Numbered from the stretch's first letter, positions 34,396 through 42,256 are shown. The stretch is DNA of 64,000 bases from Pandoraea eparura (GCF_902459725.1 NZ_CABPSH010000007.1:62001-126000); one strand, 5' to 3'. Numbers and translations: made by a program. The notes: generated by a model not told the origin, from the letters alone.

Positions 34396-35325
34396 TCAGG
34401 CGCCGCGCTCGATGAATGTCTTGTAGGCGAGGGCAGCGAGTGCCACGTCCTGCAGACCGAAGCCAACGGCCTTGTAGACGACGATCTCGTCATCACGTTG
34501 GCGTCCAGGCGTCAGGCCCTCAAGAACCTCACCCAACTCGGCCACACTGTTCCAGTCCACCAGTCCCGGAGCAGCCAGCATCAGGTCACCGGCTTCTTCT
34601 CGCGCCTGTTCTCGCAGTTCCACAACCATTCGGGCTGCGCGGGCGAGCGTGTTGTCATCGATCTCGCGTGTGTGCGGCAGACTCGAACCGATGGCGGCAA
34701 CAAATGCACCGGGGCAGAGCGCGTGGCCGTCGAAGAGCGGCGTGCTCGAGCGGGTGGCCGTGATGACGACGTCGGCACCGTCGAGCGCTTCGTCGGTCGT
34801 CACGGCGCTGGCCGTCACACCTTGCGCACCATAGGTCGCATCAAGCGATGCCGCAAGCGCCGCATCGCCCTCGATCCCGACGATGCGCAACGTCTTGATA
34901 TCGGTGAACTGTGCCAAGGCGTGCGCGTGCGCCGCGCCCTGAACGCCGGTCCCGAAAATGGCCGCCGTGTGTGCACCGCGACGCGCCAGCGCGCGTACGG
35001 CGAGCATCGTGGTCGCGGCGGTGCGCAGTCGGGTGATGGCATTGGCGTCCAGCGTGGCAAGACACGCGCCGTCAGAGGCGCGGAACAATACGATCACGAA
35101 ATTGAACTGCCCGCGAAGAGTGGTGTAGACCTTGGCCCCGGCAACGTCGGCTCCGGGAAGCACCGCGCCGAGTGTGGAGAGTTTGGTGCCATGGGCTTCG
35201 GTGCGCACACGGCGTTGCACTGCCGCGGCCCCGCGCGCCAGCTCACGAAAAGCGCTCTCCAGTGCGGGAATGGCTTGTGCGAAGCCGATCAGCTTGTCGA
35301 TCTGTGCGTCGGTCAAATGGATCAT
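34396..35325 (-). CDS. Ornithine cyclodeaminase/mu-crystallin family protein
   Basis: 309 residues. The Rossmann motif is AAIFGTGVQGAAHAHAL, and the substrate loop has RLRTAATTMLAVRALA. The family includes ornithine cyclodeaminase, alanine dehydrogenase of archaea and NAD(P)H-dependent ketimine/pyrroline reductases. Lysine in the early ligand motif reads GAKVYTT. It is transcribed against the rest of the island, from the shared region that carries operator sites 3 and 4. An imine- or amino-acid-forming step would suit the presence of an amidase and an amine-type oxidase, but the substrate is unknown. Confidence 0.88.
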   Translation of the reverse strand: MIHLTDAQIDKLIGFAQAIPALESAFRELARGAAAVQRRVRTEAHGTKLSTLGAVLPGADVAGAKVYTTLRGQFNFVIVLFRASDGACLATLDANAITRLRTAATTMLAVRALARRGAHTAAIFGTGVQGAAHAHALAQFTDIKTLRIVGIEGDAALAASLDATYGAQGVTASAVTTDEALDGADVVITATRSSTPLFDGHALCPGAFVAAIGSSLPHTREIDDNTLARAARMVVELREQAREEAGDLMLAAPGLVDWNSVAELGEVLEGLTPGRQRDDEIVVYKAVGFGLQDVALAALAYKTFIERGA

Positions 35326-35359
35326 CAGGCGAGGTCCGGTGTGTTGATAAGCATTTGCA

Positions 35360-35372
35360 GTATACGGTATAC
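35360..35372. promoter_or_regulatory. GntR operator candidate, site 3 (cyclodeaminase-side)
   Basis: GTATACGGTATAC is the perfect form of the 13-bp palindrome. It lies 34 bases before the cyclodeaminase ATG (minus strand). TTTGC-like repeats flank it on both sides. Confidence 0.8.
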
Positions 35373-35472
35373 TATTTGCAAAGAATGCTCAAACATCTTC
35401 ACCGAGCACTCCATGAAAGCCGCCAATCCATGATCGATCGACAACGTCGGGATTGGTTTTATTTTGATATCG

Positions 35473-35485
35473 GTATACAGTATTC
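35473..35485. promoter_or_regulatory. GntR operator candidate, site 4 (ferredoxin-side)
   Basis: GTATACAGTATTC, 11 of 12 positions, 73 bases before the first ferredoxin ATG. It gives each of the two divergent promoters its own site, 113 bases apart (almost 11 helical turns). Confidence 0.76.
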
Positions 35486-35558
35486 ACTCATGCGCGGCAC
35501 GACGGTGAGTCCCGCCGGTACGAGGTGCGTGGCAGGGGGGTGGGTGAGAGGAGGATGC

Positions 35559-35870
35559 ATGCCAGTCGTCGTATTTCGCAGGAACGGGCAGACGTACCGG
35601 GACGAGGTAAAAGCCAATACCAACTTGGTGGTCCGGGCGGGCATCAAGCAGTTCCCGTTCCCCCATTTGCGTTATGAGTGCGGCATGGGCAAGTGCGCGC
35701 GCTGCGCCTGCCGGGTGCTGTCGGGCAGCGAACATTTGCCTGCGCCGAATTGGAAAGAGAAGAAGCAGCTGGGCAATCGGCTCGACGAGGGCTTCCGTCT
35801 CGCGTGTCAGTTGTGGATAGCGCAGGACATCGAACTGGCGCAGGACGACGAGCTGCCGGCGGCGCTCTGA
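35559..35870 (+). CDS. 2Fe-2S ferredoxin, stand-alone
   Basis: 103 residues. The plant-type cluster motif is C-x4-C-x2-C (YECGMGKCARCACRVL), with a fourth Cys in LACQLW. A conserved basic segment (NWKEKKQLGNRL) separates them. ATG 35559 is preceded by GAGAGGAGG. First gene of a unit with a second ferredoxin and a hydrolase. It probably accepts electrons from the reductase at 33297-34325. Confidence 0.88.
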   Translation: MPVVVFRRNGQTYRDEVKANTNLVVRAGIKQFPFPHLRYECGMGKCARCACRVLSGSEHLPAPNWKEKKQLGNRLDEGFRLACQLWIAQDIELAQDDELPAAL

Positions 35871-35910
35871 TCGCCGCGCATTGCCACGCAGCGCGTAACG
35901 AGGAAAGCGA

Positions 35911-36504
35911 ATGTACATCGTACTTACCAGCCGTCCTGGCCAATACCGCAGCGAGCCGACCCCAGGCATCACGCCGGTCGAGACTCACGATTACTTCTAT
36001 GGTGCGCGGCACGTCGCGGCATTTGTCATCGCCAGACTTGACGGACAGTCGCGCGTGAAGATCGTTGACGAGACGGACTCGAGCGGCGCAAACCTGGTGC
36101 CCACGAAGTTCTTCGAGAAGTACGAGAGCGCGGGCGAGGCGGTAGCTTCGCTCGAATCGCTGGTCCGGCACGATCACGCTAAGTCGCGGCTCAGCCGCCG
36201 AGATCCAGAGACACCGGCAAGCCATAGGGTTCAGATCACGTTCATCACGAATGGCGGGAAGACAGTCGAGGCGCCGCCCAACAGCAATCTGCTGCGTGTC
36301 TCGCTTCGGGAAAAGGGCGGGATTCCGTTCAAATGCGGCGGTGGCCTTTGCGGCACGTGCCGTTGTCGTGTGGAGGCGGGGCGTGAGCATACCGATGACG
36401 TCAAGCAAAAGGAGCGGCGGCATTTGAGTCCCGAGGACCTTGCCAATGGTTACCGCATGGCCTGTCAGACGTTCATCAACGGCGACGTGAGCGTCTCATG
36501 GTAA
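35911..36504 (+). CDS. Two-domain 2Fe-2S ferredoxin with an unrecognised N-terminal domain
   Basis: 197 residues. The C-terminal 95 are a plant-type ferredoxin (FKCGGGLCGTCRCRVEAG, fourth Cys in YRMACQTF). The N-terminal 100 residues (MYIVLTSRPGQYRSEPT, then HDYFYGARHVAAFVIARL and VKIVDETDSSG) form a small alpha/beta-looking domain I cannot assign. It follows the first ferredoxin by 40 bases and overlaps the hydrolase start by 7 bases. The added domain may dock the ferredoxin to its oxidase or bind substrate; this is a guess. Confidence 0.82.
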   Translation: MYIVLTSRPGQYRSEPTPGITPVETHDYFYGARHVAAFVIARLDGQSRVKIVDETDSSGANLVPTKFFEKYESAGEAVASLESLVRHDHAKSRLSRRDPETPASHRVQITFITNGGKTVEAPPNSNLLRVSLREKGGIPFKCGGGLCGTCRCRVEAGREHTDDVKQKERRHLSPEDLANGYRMACQTFINGDVSVSW

Positions 36505-37478
36505 TCGCGCTCAACCACGCCGATCCCATGATCGAGCCATTCGCTGCCCTGCCGGCCGGGCAGCGGCGGCTAATGCTCGATCTCGGCCCACGCTGGAACG
36601 ACGACATCATGACGCATCGACAGGCGGTGATCGACTGCTACACGCCGATTCTGGCCACGGCGCCCAAGAGTCCGCACGTCGAGCGGAATGTGGCATACGG
36701 CGAGCATTCGCGTCAGGTGATGGACATTTTTGAGCCTGTGGCGGCGCCCGGGGAAAGCGGGTCAGCGCTGCGCGAGGCGGTGCTGTTCATTCATGGTGGC
36801 GCCTTCGTGCGGGGCAACAAGAGCGTGAATGGCGAGGTGTACGACAATGTCTGCCATTGGTTCGCCCGGCAGGGCAAGGTCGCGATCAACGTCGAGTACC
36901 GGCTGGCCGACGAGGCGCCTTGGCCGCGCGGCGCGCAGGATGTCGCGCAAGCCATTGCCTGGGTGCATGCCAAAGCGGCGCAGTTGAGAATCGACCCGTC
37001 GCGCATCTTCCTGATCGGTCACTCGGCGGGCGGCACGCATGCCGCAAGTTGCCTTTTCGATCCGGCGCTGACCGGAACGACCCCCGGGCTGAACGAGAAG
37101 GTCTCGGGGCTGGTATTGGTCAGCGCGCGACTGTTCGCTGATGCCAACCCGCGCAATCCGAACGCGGGTCCCGTGCGGGCGTACTTCGGCGCTGACGAAA
37201 GCCTTTATGCCGAACGGTCACCGCTGACTCACGGTGTGCGCAATACCGTACCGACGATGATTGCCATCGCCGAATACGAAAACCGGTTTCTCGACGACTA
37301 CGGTGCGGCGTTTTTCCAGACACTGCTGCGTGCGCGAGGCGTGGCACCGCGATTCGTTCAGATGCGCTGCCACAATCACACATCGATCGTCGCGCATTTC
37401 AACTCGGGCGAGGAATGGCTCGGGCGGGAGATGCTCGCGTTCATCGCATCGGTGCCTAATGCACCGCAAAGCGCTTGA
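36498..37478 (+). CDS. Alpha/beta hydrolase, kynurenine-formamidase/HSL-like
   Basis: 326 residues. The oxyanion motif is HGGAF (99-103) and the nucleophile elbow is GHSAGGTH with S176. An acidic residue (AEYENRFLDDYG) and a His in CHNHTSIVAHF complete a likely triad. This matches hormone-sensitive-lipase-type esterases and bacterial arylformamidases. It would hydrolyse an ester or N-formyl/amide intermediate. ATG 36498 overlaps the ferredoxin stop (ATGGTAA), tying its expression to the redox genes. Confidence 0.88.
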   Translation: MVIALNHADPMIEPFAALPAGQRRLMLDLGPRWNDDIMTHRQAVIDCYTPILATAPKSPHVERNVAYGEHSRQVMDIFEPVAAPGESGSALREAVLFIHGGAFVRGNKSVNGEVYDNVCHWFARQGKVAINVEYRLADEAPWPRGAQDVAQAIAWVHAKAAQLRIDPSRIFLIGHSAGGTHAASCLFDPALTGTTPGLNEKVSGLVLVSARLFADANPRNPNAGPVRAYFGADESLYAERSPLTHGVRNTVPTMIAIAEYENRFLDDYGAAFFQTLLRARGVAPRFVQMRCHNHTSIVAHFNSGEEWLGREMLAFIASVPNAPQSA

Positions 37479-37524
37479 GCGGGGCAGGCCGTTGACCCTG
37501 TGCAACGATAACGTCTCCGGGTTC

Positions 37525-37537
37525 GTGTACAGTCTAC
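37525..37537. promoter_or_regulatory. GntR operator candidate, site 5 (regulator leader)
   Basis: GTGTACAGTCTAC, 10 of 12 positions of GTATAC-N-GTATAC, 104 bases before the GntR ATG. Its place in front of the regulator gene points to autoregulation. Confidence 0.7.
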
Positions 37538-37641
37538 AAAAAGCCGTCGCTGCTATAGAATGCGGCGGTCATTGAGGCGTCGTGGAACGGGGAAATGCTT
37601 GTCCACTGGCGCGGAACGGTCGGTTAGTGGAGATTGGAATT

Positions 37642-38316
37642 ATGGTGCGGGGAGCCACAGGGGCAAACGGTCGCGAGCCGATCATGCACCAGCAGTTGTC
37701 GGATCTGGTGATTGCCCGCTTGCGCGAGTCCATCACTTCGGGCGCTTACCGGCCCGGCGACCGCCTCGTCGAAGGCCGGATCGCACAGGAACTCGATGTG
37801 TCGCGGGTACCGGTACGCGAAGCGCTGCGGGCGCTGGCGGTTGAGGGGCTGGTGGAAGTTCGCCCTCGGCACGGTGCTGTGGTCGCATCGTTCGATCCGG
37901 CTGCGGCGCGCGAACTGGTACAGATTCGGGCCACGCTTGAAGGGCTGAATGCGCGTCTTGCGGCGGAGCACTGTACGCCCGAGCTCGTCAAGCGCATCGA
38001 GAAAGTGCTTCAGGCGGGCAACGCCAAGGTTGCCGCTGGCGAAACCTCCGGCTTGCTCGAACTGAACGCGCAATTCCACGACTTGCTATATTCCGCGGGT
38101 GCCAACGCCATGCTCGCCGAGTTGATGCGCTCGATGCGCGACCGCTCACGCATGCTATTCGTGAATGCCAGTGACGAAGAAGTGCGCGTCACATGGGAAG
38201 AGCACGCCGCCATTCTGCGCGCCGTGCAGTCCGGCGATGCTGCATTTGCCGCGCTGCTCGCCGAGCGTCACGTCACACGCGCGGCTCAGTACTATCTCGA
38301 TAACATCGCGCGCTGA
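37642..38316 (+). CDS. GntR-family regulator, FadR/FCD subfamily
   Basis: 224 residues. The winged helix (residues 17-82) reads LVIARLRESITSGAYRPGDR then EGRIAQELDVSRVPVREALR, and the all-helical FCD domain contains the metal/ligand positions (LNAQFHDLLY, EEHAAIL, ERHVTRAAQYYL). FCD regulators bind organic acids and usually repress. It ends the island, and the 13-bp palindrome precedes it and each other unit. ATG 37642 is preferred (GGAG 11 bases upstream); a GTG at 37582 is open. Confidence 0.9.
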   Translation: MVRGATGANGREPIMHQQLSDLVIARLRESITSGAYRPGDRLVEGRIAQELDVSRVPVREALRALAVEGLVEVRPRHGAVVASFDPAAARELVQIRATLEGLNARLAAEHCTPELVKRIEKVLQAGNAKVAAGETSGLLELNAQFHDLLYSAGANAMLAELMRSMRDRSRMLFVNASDEEVRVTWEEHAAILRAVQSGDAAFAALLAERHVTRAAQYYLDNIAR

Positions 38317-38639
38317 TCTGCGAGCGCGCCTGCACGAGCAACGCCGCCTCGCGCTCAGCCTACTGGCAACGGCGGCAATCACCCGGGCGCATTGTTCAGG
38401 TTGGCTATGCCCACTCTGCACATGCGCAGCATCCGGCGCCGTGTGGAGCCTCTTCGAAAAACGCTGGTATGTGCGTGTGCTTATTGGCGCGCCCGACTGG
38501 AATCGAATCCAAGGACGCGGTTCTTTTTCGGCAATTGTCATGCTTGCTTGGTCCCGCCGAGGCGTCTAAGCTTTGCTTGGCAGTGCCTGACTTATTCCGG
38601 TCGGCAGAAAGCGTCTTTGGCAAAATTTAGGAGAAGAAC
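38317..38639. other. Intergenic region with left copy of the tRNA-Arg 3' repeat
   Basis: 323 bases between the GntR gene and the DUF2569-type gene. Apart from the 25-bp tRNA-derived repeat at 38483-38507 I see no gene. The part after the repeat is distinctly more A/T-rich, consistent with a junction of different ancestry. Confidence 0.55.
38483..38507. repeat. Direct repeat of the tRNA-Arg 3' end (attL-like)
   Basis: A 25-bp exact copy of 39519-39543, which covers the CCA end, acceptor strand and part of the T-arm of tRNA-Arg(CCG). The copies are in the same orientation 1,036 bp apart, like attL/attR of a tRNA-targeted integrative element. The rest of the tRNA is missing here. Confidence 0.85.
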
Positions 38640-39386
38640 ATGAGGGCCAAGGAATTGCGGGGTGTCGGAGGATGGCTAGCTTTGCTTGCGCATGGGTTGC
38701 TTTGGATTGGGCCACTAATGGGTGCCGGTCGAATCAACACCAACCTATTAGATGTGGAGCATCAATACACCGCGCTGGATGGTAATTCGCTTTGGTGGGA
38801 CTACAAGTTGGCGACCTGGCTGGTATTTGCGCTCGGCGCATCCGTAAGCGCCGCTGCCGGCTGGCGTTTATTTCGGCGACAGGCCCCGACTTCTGTTTAT
38901 TTCGCAAAGGCAGCTTTGTGGGTCGCAGGTCCGTGTTTGTCTCTGGCTCTCCAGGGGCTAGGGCCGCTTGTTTTGGGAATCCCCGCAAGCGCTGAATACT
39001 GGTCGGAGACGGCGCCCCCAGTGGTCAGCGCATTCCTGTCCGCCATCGTATGGACCCTTTATCTCGCGCGGTCAGAGAGGGTAAGAAACACTTACGGACT
39101 GGGTTTCCCCATTGAGGGCAAGGCCGTTGCCTCGTCGACTGCAACCAGACGGTTTTCTATCTCGGCGCTGTGGGAACCCGAGAAAATTCAAAACGAAGGC
39201 GTAAGGCGAATCTGCAAAGTTATCAATGTGACGGGGCTCATGTGGGTGGCGTTGCTGGTCTTGATTGCCATCACATCGCGGGAATCCGGTGTAACTGCAT
39301 TTGCCCTTATTGCGGCAGTACTTGGCTATGGGCTCGCTCGGACCGTAACATGGGTAGTCGCTGGATTCATGAAGCCTAAGGCGTGA
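38640..39386 (+). CDS. DUF2569-type integral membrane protein
   Basis: 248 residues. It begins MRAKELRGVGGWLALLAHGL, close to the GIGGWL-type start of DUF2569/YdgK-like proteins. I count six hydrophobic stretches (about 13-30, 57-77, 88-108, 123-143, 198-215 and 220-240). Function unknown. Good ribosome site AGGAGAAGAAC. Its codon third positions are less GC-rich than the neighbours, and it is the only gene between two copies of the tRNA-Arg 3' repeat, so it was probably acquired horizontally. Confidence 0.7.
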   Translation: MRAKELRGVGGWLALLAHGLLWIGPLMGAGRINTNLLDVEHQYTALDGNSLWWDYKLATWLVFALGASVSAAAGWRLFRRQAPTSVYFAKAALWVAGPCLSLALQGLGPLVLGIPASAEYWSETAPPVVSAFLSAIVWTLYLARSERVRNTYGLGFPIEGKAVASSTATRRFSISALWEPEKIQNEGVRRICKVINVTGLMWVALLVLIAITSRESGVTAFALIAAVLGYGLARTVTWVVAGFMKPKA

Positions 39387-39477
39387 CGTCGAACGAGCAG
39401 GGCAACCGCGGGCTCTCCCGAGCGCGCCGATACTTTCGCACGCCGCTTACATCACGGTTACAGGGGCTTCAAAATGC

Positions 39478-39504
39478 AAAAAGCCCAGCCTGCTTGGCTG
39501 GGCT
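39478..39504 (-). terminator. Rho-independent terminator of tRNA-Arg
   Basis: On the minus strand, AGCCCAGCC, a 5-base loop and GGCTGGGCT are followed by TTTT, 17 bases beyond the tRNA 3' end. Confidence 0.9.
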
Positions 39505-39518
39505 AACCCATTGATTTA

Positions 39519-39543
39519 ATTGGCGCGCCCGACTGGAATCGAA
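39519..39543. repeat. Direct repeat inside the tRNA-Arg 3' end (attR-like)
   Basis: Second copy of the 25-bp repeat at 38483-38507; this one is part of the intact tRNA gene, so the tRNA function is preserved after insertion. Confidence 0.85.
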
Positions 39544-39596
39544 CCAGTGACCCTCGGCTTCGGAGGCCGATACTCTATCCCCTGAGCTACGGGCGC
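39521..39596 (-). tRNA. tRNA-Arg (CCG)
   Basis: 76 bases including encoded CCA. Acceptor stem GCGCCCG/CGGGCGC, D-arm with AGGGGATA loop, anticodon stem TCGGC/GCCGA with loop CTCCGAA (anticodon CCG), and T-arm ACTGG-TTCGATT-CCAGT all fold. It reads arginine codon CGG, frequent in this GC-rich genome. Confidence 0.97.
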
Positions 39597-39977
39597 TATG
39601 CTGACCACCGGAGAGGAAGGCGCGAACGCGCGACCGGCAGGCAAAGAGGTAGAAGCATAGCGGTTTTGCCGCGCGCCGTCCATGCCCCATGCATTCTCTT
39701 GCCTCACAATGCGGCAATTCGTTGCCAAGCGCGACTCGCGCGCGGTTTTGCTGTGCCTGCAATGCCCCCGCACTTCGCGCACGAAGCACGCGGAACACCG
39801 CTTTGACTTTCGCGTAAGCTAGGGAAAACACGGGACTTTTGCGGCGTCTGCGCACTGCCTTGGCGTGTCATCGGTCAAGGGTTTGTTGCTACAATGGCTC
39901 GATATTTTGACCGGATGGCGCCAGCCGTCCGGGGTGATGCACTCGGTTTCCACAAAAATACTATTGAGAGATCCCGC
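39597..39977. other. Intergenic region between tRNA-Arg and cytochrome c gene
   Basis: 381 bases with divergent promoters for the tRNA and the cytochrome. A TACAAT box at 39890-39895 is a plausible -10 element for the cytochrome gene, without a good -35. I see no other feature. Confidence 0.45.
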
Positions 39978-40874
39978 ATGAGTGAAGCACATAACGAGCA
40001 TGAGTCTCCGATCAAAACACCCAAGCAGCTCATCGCCGCCGTCGTTGCGGGTTTCGTGGTTCCGGTCGTCATCATCGTCCTGCTGGTCAATTACGTGGGT
40101 AACAACGCGCTGACCGGCGCCGGTAGCTCCGCCATGACCGCACAAGCCATCGCCGAACGCATCGCGCCCGTGGCCAAGGTCGAAATCAAGGACGCCAACG
40201 CACCACGCGTCTATCAGACCGGCGAGCAACTCTACAAGGCCGTATGCGCCGCCTGCCACGCCTCGGGTGCGGCAGGGGCGCCGAAGGTCGGCACCGCCGA
40301 CTGGGCCCCGCGCATCGCACAGGGCTACGACGGCATGCTCAAGATCGCCCTCGCCGGCAAAGGCGCCATGCCCGCGCGCGGCGGCACCAGCCCCGACGAC
40401 GTGACGGACTACGAAATCGGCCGCGCCATCGTCTACATGGCCAACGCCTCCGGCGGCAAGCTGCCGGAACCGGCGGCGCCGGCACAGCCCGCGTCGGGGG
40501 CAGCGGGTGCGCCGGCATCGGGCGCACCCGCCGCGGCCTCGGGGGCCGACGCCAGCGCGGCCGCCGCCGCCGCTGCCGCGATGGCCTCGCTCAAGACCGC
40601 GGCCCCTGCCGCCGCCAGCGCGGGCAGCAATCTCGAAGCCGGCAAGAAGCTCTACAACACCGTTTGCATGGCCTGCCACGCGAGCGGCGTGATGAACGCA
40701 CCGAAGTTCGGCGACAAGGCCGCATGGGCGCCGCGCATCGCCACCGGCATCGATACGCTGCACAACGCCGCTCTCCATGGCCTGAACGCCATGCCGCCGA
40801 AGGGCGGTGCGGCCAACGCGTCGGACGACGACGTCAAGGCCGCCGTCGATTACATGGTGAGCGCGGCCAAGTAA
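39978..40874 (+). CDS. Membrane-anchored diheme cytochrome c5
   Basis: 298 residues. An N-terminal membrane anchor (about 18-40, IAAVVAGFVVPVVIIVLLV) is followed by two cytochrome c5-type domains, each with CxxCH (CAACH at 90-94 and CMACH at 230-234) and a methionine ligand in KGAMPARGG and LNAMPPKGG. A 60-residue Ala/Pro/Ser-rich linker joins them. It is a periplasm-facing electron carrier, probably between a quinol-oxidising complex and a terminal oxidase. A strong bidirectional terminator follows. Confidence 0.93.
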   Translation: MSEAHNEHESPIKTPKQLIAAVVAGFVVPVVIIVLLVNYVGNNALTGAGSSAMTAQAIAERIAPVAKVEIKDANAPRVYQTGEQLYKAVCAACHASGAAGAPKVGTADWAPRIAQGYDGMLKIALAGKGAMPARGGTSPDDVTDYEIGRAIVYMANASGGKLPEPAAPAQPASGAAGAPASGAPAAASGADASAAAAAAAAMASLKTAAPAAASAGSNLEAGKKLYNTVCMACHASGVMNAPKFGDKAAWAPRIATGIDTLHNAALHGLNAMPPKGGAANASDDDVKAAVDYMVSAAK

Positions 40875-40937
40875 GTCACCTAGCAAGCCGTCAGGTAAGC
40901 GCTCAAGCGCCAAGTCTGGCGTGAATCGCTCGGCAAC

Positions 40938-40971
40938 AACAAGAATCCCCGCTTCAGCGGGGATTCTTGTT
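40938..40971. terminator. Bidirectional Rho-independent terminator
   Basis: A perfect 15-bp stem with a TTCA loop between the cytochrome gene and the convergent phosphoesterase gene; the stem is A/T-bounded on both sides so it should work both ways. Confidence 0.92.
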
Positions 40972-41000
40972 TCCAGCGTCCAGCGGCGAGCGCGGTCGGA

Positions 41001-41777
41001 TTACACGCGCACCGTCAGCGTCGGATCGAACGCCGCGTTCTCGACGCGTCCCTCGAAGCAATAGCCACGCGGATTGCACAGCACCCGAGTCGGACCGACG
41101 CGGTAATCAAACGAATCGTGCGTATGGCCGTGAATCCACAACGCCGCCTCGGAGGCTTCGACGAATGAGGTCAAATCCGAAATGAAGGCCGGATTGACGA
41201 GCGACCCTGCAAAACGGGGATGGATGCTCTGCGGCGTCGGCGCGTGATGCGTGACCACCACGGTCGGGCCGTCGTGTGGTGCAGCAAGCACGCGCGCAAG
41301 CCATGCGACGTTTTCACGGCACAGCGCTGCGCAGTCGTCCGGTGAGAAGAACGGCAGATCCGGCCACGGCACCGCTGGGTCGCCTACGCGAATCCGTGTG
41401 AAGTCGCGTACGAATTTGCGCGACTCCTCGAGCGCATCGTCGTGCTTGCCGTCGGCATCGTACAACGCGAAATCCGTCCACAACGTCGTGCCGACGAAAC
41501 GCACGCCGCCGATGATCACCGATCCGCGCTCGAGCAAATGCACGTCGGTGCCCGCGCTCAGGTGCCGCAAGTCGGCCAGCGTGCCCGCCAGCGTCGCGCC
41601 GTAGAACTCGTGATTTCCGGGAACGTAGATGACGGGGCGCCCCAGCGCTTTCGCCCACTCGATGGCTTGCGCCGGCCGGCTGATGTCGCCGGCGAGAATC
41701 GTGACGTCGGCGTCCACCTCGGGAATCGCCAACGGCGCCACGGACAAATGCAGGTCGGACAGGATATGCAGTCTCAC
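41001..41777 (-). CDS. Calcineurin-like metallophosphoesterase
   Basis: 258 residues. The metal motifs are present in order: HILSDLHLS (D-x-H), LAGDISRP (GD), VPGNHEFYG (GNHE), VVTHHAPTP (H) and IHGHTHDSFDY (GHxH). It probably hydrolyses a phosphodiester or phosphomonoester; substrate unknown. I prefer GTG 41777 (VRLHILSDLHL), which has GGAG 10 bases upstream and matches the usual family start. Confidence 0.88.
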   Translation of the reverse strand: MRLHILSDLHLSVAPLAIPEVDADVTILAGDISRPAQAIEWAKALGRPVIYVPGNHEFYGATLAGTLADLRHLSAGTDVHLLERGSVIIGGVRFVGTTLWTDFALYDADGKHDDALEESRKFVRDFTRIRVGDPAVPWPDLPFFSPDDCAALCRENVAWLARVLAAPHDGPTVVVTHHAPTPQSIHPRFAGSLVNPAFISDLTSFVEASEAALWIHGHTHDSFDYRVGPTRVLCNPRGYCFEGRVENAAFDPTLTVRV

Positions 41778-42015
41778 GCACCAGCTCCACAAAGCCTTGG
41801 GATCGGTGCCGCACACGCGCCGCCGCCGTGTGCGCCAGACGCATCAGGTGAGCGCAGGCGGTGTGGGCATTCGGTCGAAATCAACGCCAGTCACGTCTGG
41901 TTTCGCCCGTTTTCTTCCGACTATCGCCCGCGTCGTGCCGATGGTCAAGATGTCTTTGTCATCGGCAGGATGCGCTCCTATAGTGAAACTTCACCTGACG
42001 AGTGGAGGCGAGCCT

Positions 42016-42129
42016 ATGCGGAAACTGTTGGTTGCTGTTCTGCTTTGTTTGACCGGTCTGGTTGGGATGGTCGTGGCGTCGAGCCCGGCAGCCGCTTGTG
42101 ATCAGACGTCTTCGGGTAGTGGCAAATAG
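42016..42129 (+). CDS. Small exported peptide (37 residues)
   Basis: Encodes a 25-28 residue signal-like segment (MRKLLVAVLLCLTGLVGMVV, then SSPAAA) followed by a short tail, CDQTSSGSGK. GGAGG lies 7 bases before ATG 42016. The signal peptide could end at PAAA, leaving a 10-residue secreted tail with one Cys. No family recognised; it could also be a tiny membrane peptide. Short, so spurious coding cannot be excluded. Confidence 0.5.
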   Translation: MRKLLVAVLLCLTGLVGMVVASSPAAACDQTSSGSGK

Positions 42130-42203
42130 CAGCAAGCATTGACTTTACGGTACGCCGTGCCGCCGCCGACAGCCCCGGTACGATGTCGCCGTTCCTCAAG
42201 CCG

Positions 42204-42221
42204 GCCCCCGCTTGCGGGGGC
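42204..42221. terminator. GC hairpin between peptide and helicase genes
   Basis: Perfect inverted repeat GCCCCCGC/GCGGGGGC with 2 unpaired centre bases, in the gap between the converging 37-residue peptide gene and the helicase gene. T content beyond it is poor, so termination strength is doubtful. Confidence 0.45.
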
Positions 42222-42256
42222 TATTCATGTGGGTTGCGTGGTCTGCGCGCGCCGAA

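Noticed and set aside
38483-38515. A second tRNA-Arg gene
   Set aside because: Only the last 25 bases match; the anticodon and D-arms are missing, so it is an att-like repeat and not a tRNA.
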